Positions 36,574 to 42,773 of a DNA stretch of 42,773 nucleotides are shown one piece after another. The notes under the pieces were generated by a model. It saw only the letters and a program-made list of their open reading frames with translations. It was not told the origin of the DNA and did not search any database. Both the position numbers and the translations under genes were made by a program. Within the stretch, counting starts at the first letter, position 1, and every line of letters starts with the position of its first letter. Source of the DNA: Lachnospiraceae bacterium (GTDB lineage Bacteria > Bacillota > Clostridia > Lachnospirales > Lachnospiraceae); the NCBI GenBank assembly GCA_022510585.1, contig JAFLTF010000009.1, forward strand, positions 1 through 42,773, given 5' to 3'.

Positions 36574-39225
36574 ATGGCAGAGTTCACGCCCATGATGCAG
36601 CAATATATGGAAACCAAAAAAGAATACCCTGATTGTATTCTTTTTTATCGTCTCGGCGATTTCTATGAAATGTTCTTTGAAGATGCACAGGTGGTATCCA
36701 AAGAGTTGGAACTTACGTTGACCGGTAAAAGCTGCGGGCAGGAAGAACGTGCGCCCATGTGCGGCGTTCCCTATCATGCCGTAGACGGATATCTCAACAA
36801 ACTGGTATCGAAAGGCTATAAGGTTGCCATCTGTGAACAGGTTGAGGATCCAAAGGAAGCAAAGGGAATCGTAAAACGTGAGGTGGTTCGGATCGTGACA
36901 CCCGGTACGAACCTGAACATTCAGGCAATGGATGCCTCCAGAAATAATTATATCCTTTGCATTTCTTATTTTGCCGGAAAAACCGGCATTTCAATTGCGG
37001 ATGTAACTACCGGTGATTATTATCTGACAGAAGTGGAAGATCTTCGTAAACTACAGGATGAGATCAATAAATATACCCCTTCTGAGATCATCTGCAACGA
37101 AGCTTTTTTAGTCAGCGGATTTGATACGGAAAGTCTGAAAAGCCGCTTTGATGTTGCAATTTATTCTCTGGCAAACCATTACTTTGATGAAGAATCCTGT
37201 AAAAAATGTCTGCTGAAACACTTTCATGTCACCTCCTTAACCGGTCTGGGAATCGAAGATTTTCCGATTGGTCTGATTGCCGCAGGAGCCTTGCTGCAAT
37301 ATCTCTATGAAACGCAGATGACATCTTTGGATCATTTTACGCATCTGTATCCCTATCTGACCAGTAAATACATGCTGCTTGACAGCGCTACCACAAGAAA
37401 TCTGGAACTTTTGGAAACTTTGCGTGAGAAGCAGAAGAAAGGGTCTCTTCTGGGCGTTCTTGACAGAACAAAGACGGCCATGGGCGGAAGACTATTGAGA
37501 AAATATATCGAGCAGCCCTTAATCGATAAAATAACCATTGAAAAACGACTGGATGCGGTAGAAGAACTCTGTAATAACAGTATGCTTCGGGATGAACTGA
37601 GAGAATATTTGAATCCGATTTATGATTTGGAAAGACTGCTTGGAAAAGTCAGCTATCGTACGGCAAATCCAAGAGACTTAATTGCTTTTCGCGGTTCTTT
37701 GGAAATGCTTCCTTCCATCAAAACGATCTTGCAGGATGCAAATTCTGATTTATTACGGGAAATCCAGTGCGAACTGGATGATTTGTCGGATTTGTTTCAT
37801 TTGATAGATGATGCCATTATTGAGGAGCCGCCGCTTGCCATCAAAGAAGGCGGTATCATCAAAGATGGCTTTCATAAAACGGTGGATGAGCTTAGAATCG
37901 CCAAAACAGAGGGTAAGAATTGGTTGGCGGCTCTGGAGAATGAAGATAAGGAACGAAGCGGCATCAAAAATTTAAGGATAAAATATAATAAGGTCTTCGG
38001 ATATTATTTTGAGGTGACTAATTCCTATAAGGATCTGGTCCCGGCAGATTATATCCGCAAACAGACGCTTGCCAATGCAGAGCGGTATACAACGCCCCGG
38101 CTCAAAGAGTTGGAAGATACCATTTTGAACGCAGAGGACAAGCTGCATTCTCTGGAATACGATATTTTCTGTGAGGTAAGGGAAAAGATTGCCTCACAGA
38201 TTGAAAGGATCCAACAAACGGCACGGGCAATTGCCAGATTGGATGTCTTTGCTTCTTTTTCTTATGTGGCCGAGCGAAATCATTACATCAGACCGACGCT
38301 CAATGAAAAAGGTATCATTCATATAAAGGATGGCAGACATCCGGTCGTAGAGCAAATGATACAAAATGATATGTTTATTTCCAATGATACGTATCTGGAC
38401 AATAATAAACATTGCATAGCTGTTATTACCGGCCCCAATATGGCCGGGAAATCAACTTATATGAGACAGAGTGCTTTGATCGTTCTGTTAGCGCAGATAG
38501 GGGCATTTGTCCCTGCCAAAAAAGCGGATATCGGTATTGTGGACAGGATCTTCACAAGGGTTGGCGCCTCCGATGATCTCGCAAGCGGCCAATCCACTTT
38601 TATGGTGGAAATGAATGAGGTGGCAAACATCCTTCGAAATGCCACGTCTGACAGCCTCCTGATCTTAGATGAGATTGGAAGAGGAACCTCTACTTTTGAC
38701 GGACTCAGCATAGCCTGGGCAGTCATAGAGCATATCAGTAATCGAAAGCTTCTGGGTGCCAAAACCCTTTTTGCAACACATTATCACGAATTGACCGAGC
38801 TGGAAGGCAAAATAGGGAATGTTAATAATTACTGTATTGCCGTGAAAGAAAAGGGAGATGACATTGTATTTCTTCGCAAGATCATCAAAGGCGGGGCTGA
38901 CAAGAGTTACGGCATTCAGGTGGCCAAACTGGCCGGTGTGCCCGATATGGTAATTGACAGAGCCAAAGAAATCGTAGAACAGCTGAGTGATAATGATATT
39001 ACGGAAAAAGTGCAGCAGATAGAAATCAATATCAAAAATGAAAAAAAGAAAGTCGTCAAATATGATGAGATCGATCTGGAGCAGATATCATTATTTGATA
39101 CCGTAAAAGATGAAGATGTGTTACAAGAACTAAAGGATATCGATATCCAGAATCTGACGCCGGTGGATGCGCTTAATACATTGTATCGGCTGCAAAACAA
39201 GCTGAAAAACCGATGGCAGGTTTGA
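36574..39225 (+). CDS. mutS: DNA mismatch repair protein MutS
   Basis: 'FTPMMQQYMETKKEYPDCILFYRLGDFYEMFFEDA', 'ITGPNMAGKSTYMRQSALIVLLAQIGAFVPA', 'LLILDEIGRGTSTFDGLSIAWAV'. Confidence 0.97.
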   Translation: MAEFTPMMQQYMETKKEYPDCILFYRLGDFYEMFFEDAQVVSKELELTLTGKSCGQEERAPMCGVPYHAVDGYLNKLVSKGYKVAICEQVEDPKEAKGIVKREVVRIVTPGTNLNIQAMDASRNNYILCISYFAGKTGISIADVTTGDYYLTEVEDLRKLQDEINKYTPSEIICNEAFLVSGFDTESLKSRFDVAIYSLANHYFDEESCKKCLLKHFHVTSLTGLGIEDFPIGLIAAGALLQYLYETQMTSLDHFTHLYPYLTSKYMLLDSATTRNLELLETLREKQKKGSLLGVLDRTKTAMGGRLLRKYIEQPLIDKITIEKRLDAVEELCNNSMLRDELREYLNPIYDLERLLGKVSYRTANPRDLIAFRGSLEMLPSIKTILQDANSDLLREIQCELDDLSDLFHLIDDAIIEEPPLAIKEGGIIKDGFHKTVDELRIAKTEGKNWLAALENEDKERSGIKNLRIKYNKVFGYYFEVTNSYKDLVPADYIRKQTLANAERYTTPRLKELEDTILNAEDKLHSLEYDIFCEVREKIASQIERIQQTARAIARLDVFASFSYVAERNHYIRPTLNEKGIIHIKDGRHPVVEQMIQNDMFISNDTYLDNNKHCIAVITGPNMAGKSTYMRQSALIVLLAQIGAFVPAKKADIGIVDRIFTRVGASDDLASGQSTFMVEMNEVANILRNATSDSLLILDEIGRGTSTFDGLSIAWAVIEHISNRKLLGAKTLFATHYHELTELEGKIGNVNNYCIAVKEKGDDIVFLRKIIKGGADKSYGIQVAKLAGVPDMVIDRAKEIVEQLSDNDITEKVQQIEINIKNEKKKVVKYDEIDLEQISLFDTVKDEDVLQELKDIDIQNLTPVDALNTLYRLQNKLKNRWQV

Positions 39226-39240
39226 ATATGAGGATGGAAA

Positions 39241-41001
39241 ATGAAGATCAATATCTTAGACAATCAGACAATTGATAAGATTGCTGCCGGAGAAGTAGTA
39301 GAACGTCCCGCAAGCGTAGTAAAAGAACTGGTAGAAAACGCAATTGATTCCGGAGCGGATGCCGTTACGGTTGAAATCAAGGACGGAGGGACTACACTGA
39401 TCCGTGTGACCGATAATGGATGCGGCATTGAAAAATCCCAAATAAGGAATGCCTTTTTACGCCATGCTACCAGTAAAATTACTTCAGCCGAAGATTTGAC
39501 TGACTTGGTCAGTCTAGGATTTCGAGGAGAAGCCCTTGCCAGTATTGCCGCTGTTTCTATGGTAGAAGTTATTTCCAAAGTAAAAGAAGATCTGACCGGC
39601 ATCCGCTATGTAATAGAAGGCGGCATCGAAAAGGATTTGGAAGAGATCGGTGCGCCGGAGGGAACAACGATCCTTGTCAGAAATCTTTTTTACAATACGC
39701 CGCCCCGCAGGAAATTTCTGAAACAGCCTCAAACGGAAGGTTCCTATGTAGCGGATCTGATGGAACATCTGGCTTTGTCCCATCCTCAGATTTCATTTCA
39801 TTTCATTGCAAATAATCAAAATAAATTCCATACCCCCGGTAATGGGGATCTGAAAGAAATTATTTATCGTATTTACGGGAAAGATATTGTGAGGGAACTT
39901 CAGGAAATCCATGTACAGAGAGACGGTTTTTCTATAGACGGTTTTCTTGGCAAGCCGATCATTAACCGTTCCAATCGGAATTACGAGCTTTTTTATATTA
40001 ACGGCAGATATATCAAAAACAATTTGATCAGCAAAGCGGTGGAAGACGGATACAGGGAATATTTGATGCAGCATAAATTCCCTTTCTGTATTCTACATTT
40101 TAATATTGATACAAAACTGATCGATGTCAATGTACACCCTACCAAAATGGAAGTAAGAATTGCCGACGGCCAGAAGTTTTATGAAATGATACAGGAGATC
40201 ATCTATGAATCTCTGCATCAGCGGGAAATGATACCGGAAGTAACTTTTGCACCAGAAAAAACGTCACCGGTCTCCAAAATGCCTGCCGCGCCGGAACCGT
40301 TTGAAACAAGGAGAATTGCTGCTGCTTTGCCCGTTGAGACTGTAAAGGAGCCTGTGCATTATCAGTCCAAACCTGAGCAGCTTGATCTATTTGACAATGT
40401 GCTGCTTTCCCCAAAAGCAAGGGAACATTTTGAGATCATCGGGCAGTTATTTGAGACTTACTGGCTGATATCCTATCAGGATAAACTGCTGATCATTGAT
40501 CAGCATGCTGCTCATGAAAAGGTAAAATATGAACGGTTTATCAAACATTTTCAAACACACGATATTGTGTCACAAAACCTGAATCCTCCTGTGATCATTA
40601 CGTTAAATGGACGGGAAAAGGAATGCTTATTACAAAATAAGGATCATTTTGAATCTCTTGGGTTTGTATTGGAAGAATTTGGCGGCAGTGATTATGCCTT
40701 ATCCGGTGTGCCGTTAGATTTATACGGTTATCGGGAAACGGAATTTTTTTATGATATATTGGATGAATTGATTCAGGAGACAGTTTCCGGAACACCGGAA
40801 AACATCCGTATGAAAATAGCTTCCCTCGCCTGTAAGGCCGCCGTAAAAGGGAACAGCCGCATGTCCGTGCAAGAGGCGGAAGTATTGATCGATGAACTGC
40901 TTACTTTGGATAATCCTTACAATTGTCCGCACGGAAGACCGACTATTATTTCTATGAGTAAAACAGAACTGGAAAAAAAATTTAAAAGGATCGTTACATG
41001 A
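39241..41001 (+). CDS. mutL: DNA mismatch repair protein MutL
   Basis: 'IAAGEVVERPASVVKELVENAIDSGA', 'DNGCGI', 'LGFRGEALASIAAV', 'PHGRPTIISM' C-term; 'DQHAAHEKVKYER' endonuclease-type region. Confidence 0.97.
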   Translation: MKINILDNQTIDKIAAGEVVERPASVVKELVENAIDSGADAVTVEIKDGGTTLIRVTDNGCGIEKSQIRNAFLRHATSKITSAEDLTDLVSLGFRGEALASIAAVSMVEVISKVKEDLTGIRYVIEGGIEKDLEEIGAPEGTTILVRNLFYNTPPRRKFLKQPQTEGSYVADLMEHLALSHPQISFHFIANNQNKFHTPGNGDLKEIIYRIYGKDIVRELQEIHVQRDGFSIDGFLGKPIINRSNRNYELFYINGRYIKNNLISKAVEDGYREYLMQHKFPFCILHFNIDTKLIDVNVHPTKMEVRIADGQKFYEMIQEIIYESLHQREMIPEVTFAPEKTSPVSKMPAAPEPFETRRIAAALPVETVKEPVHYQSKPEQLDLFDNVLLSPKAREHFEIIGQLFETYWLISYQDKLLIIDQHAAHEKVKYERFIKHFQTHDIVSQNLNPPVIITLNGREKECLLQNKDHFESLGFVLEEFGGSDYALSGVPLDLYGYRETEFFYDILDELIQETVSGTPENIRMKIASLACKAAVKGNSRMSVQEAEVLIDELLTLDNPYNCPHGRPTIISMSKTELEKKFKRIVT

Positions 41002-42020
41002 TGTGCATAAAAAAACCTTTGGTCATCTTAACGGGACCGACTGCTGTAGGAAAAACCGCACTGTCCGTTTTACTGGCGAACGCCATTGGCGGAGAGATCA
41101 TTTCTGCAGATTCCATGCAGGTGTACCGACATATGGATATCGGTTCTGCCAAGGTCACTTCCGCGGAAATGGCAGGAATACCGCATTATATGATTGATAT
41201 TTTGGAACCTACGGAAGAATTTCATGTGGTAAGTTTTCAGACAATGGCGAAAGATGCCTTACGCCGGATCTATGAAGCTGAAAAAATTCCCATTTTGGTT
41301 GGCGGAACCGGATTTTATATTCAGTCGGTTCTTTATGACATAGATTTTACGGAAACCACGGAAGATGAAGCCCTCAGGGAACGTTTGGAAGAGATTGCAG
41401 AAAAACAGGGCCGGGAAGTTTTATTTGAAATGCTGCGTTTAGTCGATCCGAAGTCCTGTGAGATCATACATGCCAATAACGTGAAACGCGTCATTCGGGC
41501 AATTGAATTTTATGAGAAAACGGGAAAGCCGATTTCGGAACATAATGAACAACAGCATCAAAAAGAATCACCCTATCAATTTGTCTATTTTGTATTAACC
41601 GATGAAAGAAGCCGGTTATATGAACGAATTAATAAAAGAGTGGACAATATGATGCAAAACGGTCTTCTTGAAGAAGTTCAGCATTTGAAGAATATGGGGT
41701 GTACCAAAGACATGGTATCGATGCAGGGCCTTGGATACAAAGAACTGCTGGAATATCTGGATCAGAATTGCACATTGGAGGATGCCGTCTACCGTATCAA
41801 ACGGGATACCAGACATTTTGCCAAGAGGCAGCTGACATGGTTTCGCAAAGAAGAGGATGTCACATGGATCTCCAGACAGGACTTCAGGCATCCTGCTTCC
41901 GAGATGGCACAGTCTTTGACTGTCGCAGAAGAAGACAAACAAATTTTAGCACATATGCTGCAAATTTTAACAGAAAAAGGAATCATATCCAATGGAACAA
42001 CAAGCAAACCTAATGAGTAA
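40998..42020 (+). CDS. miaA: tRNA dimethylallyltransferase MiaA
   Basis: 'LVILTGPTAVGKTALSVLLA', 'ISADSMQVYRHMDIGSAKVT', 'VGGTGFYIQSVLYDIDF'. Confidence 0.96.
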   Translation: MMCIKKPLVILTGPTAVGKTALSVLLANAIGGEIISADSMQVYRHMDIGSAKVTSAEMAGIPHYMIDILEPTEEFHVVSFQTMAKDALRRIYEAEKIPILVGGTGFYIQSVLYDIDFTETTEDEALRERLEEIAEKQGREVLFEMLRLVDPKSCEIIHANNVKRVIRAIEFYEKTGKPISEHNEQQHQKESPYQFVYFVLTDERSRLYERINKRVDNMMQNGLLEEVQHLKNMGCTKDMVSMQGLGYKELLEYLDQNCTLEDAVYRIKRDTRHFAKRQLTWFRKEEDVTWISRQDFRHPASEMAQSLTVAEEDKQILAHMLQILTEKGIISNGTTSKPNE

Positions 42021-42773
42021 TAACCTCAAAGAACAATATGAACTCTTTGGCATATCCAAACGGGTCCTTGACTTTGGCAATGAAATCCTTACATCATTAG
42101 AAGACCGATTCCGTCTCATAGACGAGACGGCGGAGTATAACCAGTTAAAAGTCATCCGTGCCATGCAGGAATGCAGAGTCAGCGAGGCATGTCTTTTGGG
42201 TACCACCGGCTATGGCTATAATGACTTGGGGCGGGATACGCTGGAAGAGGTCTATGCAAAAGTATTCCATGCACAGGATGCACTGGTCCGCCCGCAGATC
42301 ACTTGCGGTACGCATGCTCTTTCACTTGCGCTGATGAGCAATCTGCGCCCCGGGGACGAACTTTTTTCACCTGTGGGAAAACCTTATGATACCTTGGAAG
42401 AGGTCATAGGCATCCGACCGTCCAAAGGATCTCTGAAAGAATATGGCATTTCCTACAGACAAGTGGACTTAAAGCCGGATGGCAGCTTTGACTATGATGC
42501 GATCCGCAGCGCCATTCACGAAAAGACCAAAGTTGCAACCATTCAGCGATCCAAAGGTTATCAGACAAGACCTACTTTGTCGGTAGCCGGAATCGGAGAA
42601 CTGATCCGTTTTATCAAAAGCATAAAACCGGATGTCATCTGTATGGTAGACAACTGTTACGGAGAATTTGTGGAAACGATAGAACCCGGCGATGTGGGAG
42701 CGGATATGGTTGTAGGATCCCTGATCAAGAATCCGGGGGGCGGACTTGCACCGATTGGTGGCTATATTGCAGG
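41992..42773 (+). CDS. Methionine gamma-lyase family / aluminium-resistance-like protein, truncated by window end
   Basis: Open frame from ATG 41992 (or 42013) to the window end: 'MEQQANLMSNNLKEQYELFGISKRVLDFGNEILTSLEDRFRLIDETAEYNQLKVIRAMQECRVSEACLLGTTGYGYNDLGRDTLEEVYAKVFHAQDALVRPQITCGTHALSLALMSNLRPGDEL'. Confidence 0.85.
   Translation, partial: MEQQANLMSNNLKEQYELFGISKRVLDFGNEILTSLEDRFRLIDETAEYNQLKVIRAMQECRVSEACLLGTTGYGYNDLGRDTLEEVYAKVFHAQDALVRPQITCGTHALSLALMSNLRPGDELFSPVGKPYDTLEEVIGIRPSKGSLKEYGISYRQVDLKPDGSFDYDAIRSAIHEKTKVATIQRSKGYQTRPTLSVAGIGELIRFIKSIKPDVICMVDNCYGEFVETIEPGDVGADMVVGSLIKNPGGGLAPIGGYIA

Noticed and set aside
1-42773. CRISPR arrays, rRNA or tRNA genes, IS elements
   Set aside because: No regularly spaced direct repeats, no recognisable tRNA/rRNA sequence and no transposase or integrase-like ORF found by reading the window.

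Overview
About 42.8 kb of a low-to-moderate GC, spore-forming Firmicutes chromosome, most like Lachnospiraceae/Clostridia (inferred from cotJ genes and gene order). Most of the window is dense, mostly plus-strand core genome: cotJABC (minus), a GldA/GldFG-type ABC transporter, a group-B-like [FeFe] hydrogenase, gltX, a UvrD-type helicase, trpS, hflKC, ruvAB, zapA, a U32 peptidase, ftsW-like and pbp2-like genes, a NUDIX gene, asp23, fakA-like DAK2, recG, degV, miaB, mutS, mutL, miaA, and the 5' part of a methionine gamma-lyase-family gene. The left edge (about 1-2580) is different: a very AT-rich two-gene cassette encoding a TIR-SIR2_2 fusion with both predicted NADase motifs kept, followed by a small membrane-anchored helical protein. 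It looks like an uncharacterised NAD-depleting anti-phage module and is the best candidate for a new system. Secondary leads are a full-length GH13 debranching-enzyme homologue that has lost its catalytic nucleophile and other active-site residues (probable pseudoenzyme), a Cys/Asp-rich small protein whose Shine-Dalgarno lies inside a long hairpin, a three-hairpin intergenic element before recG, and a long out-of-frame overlap between ftsW-like and PBP genes. All calls come from reading motifs by eye; no database search was run.
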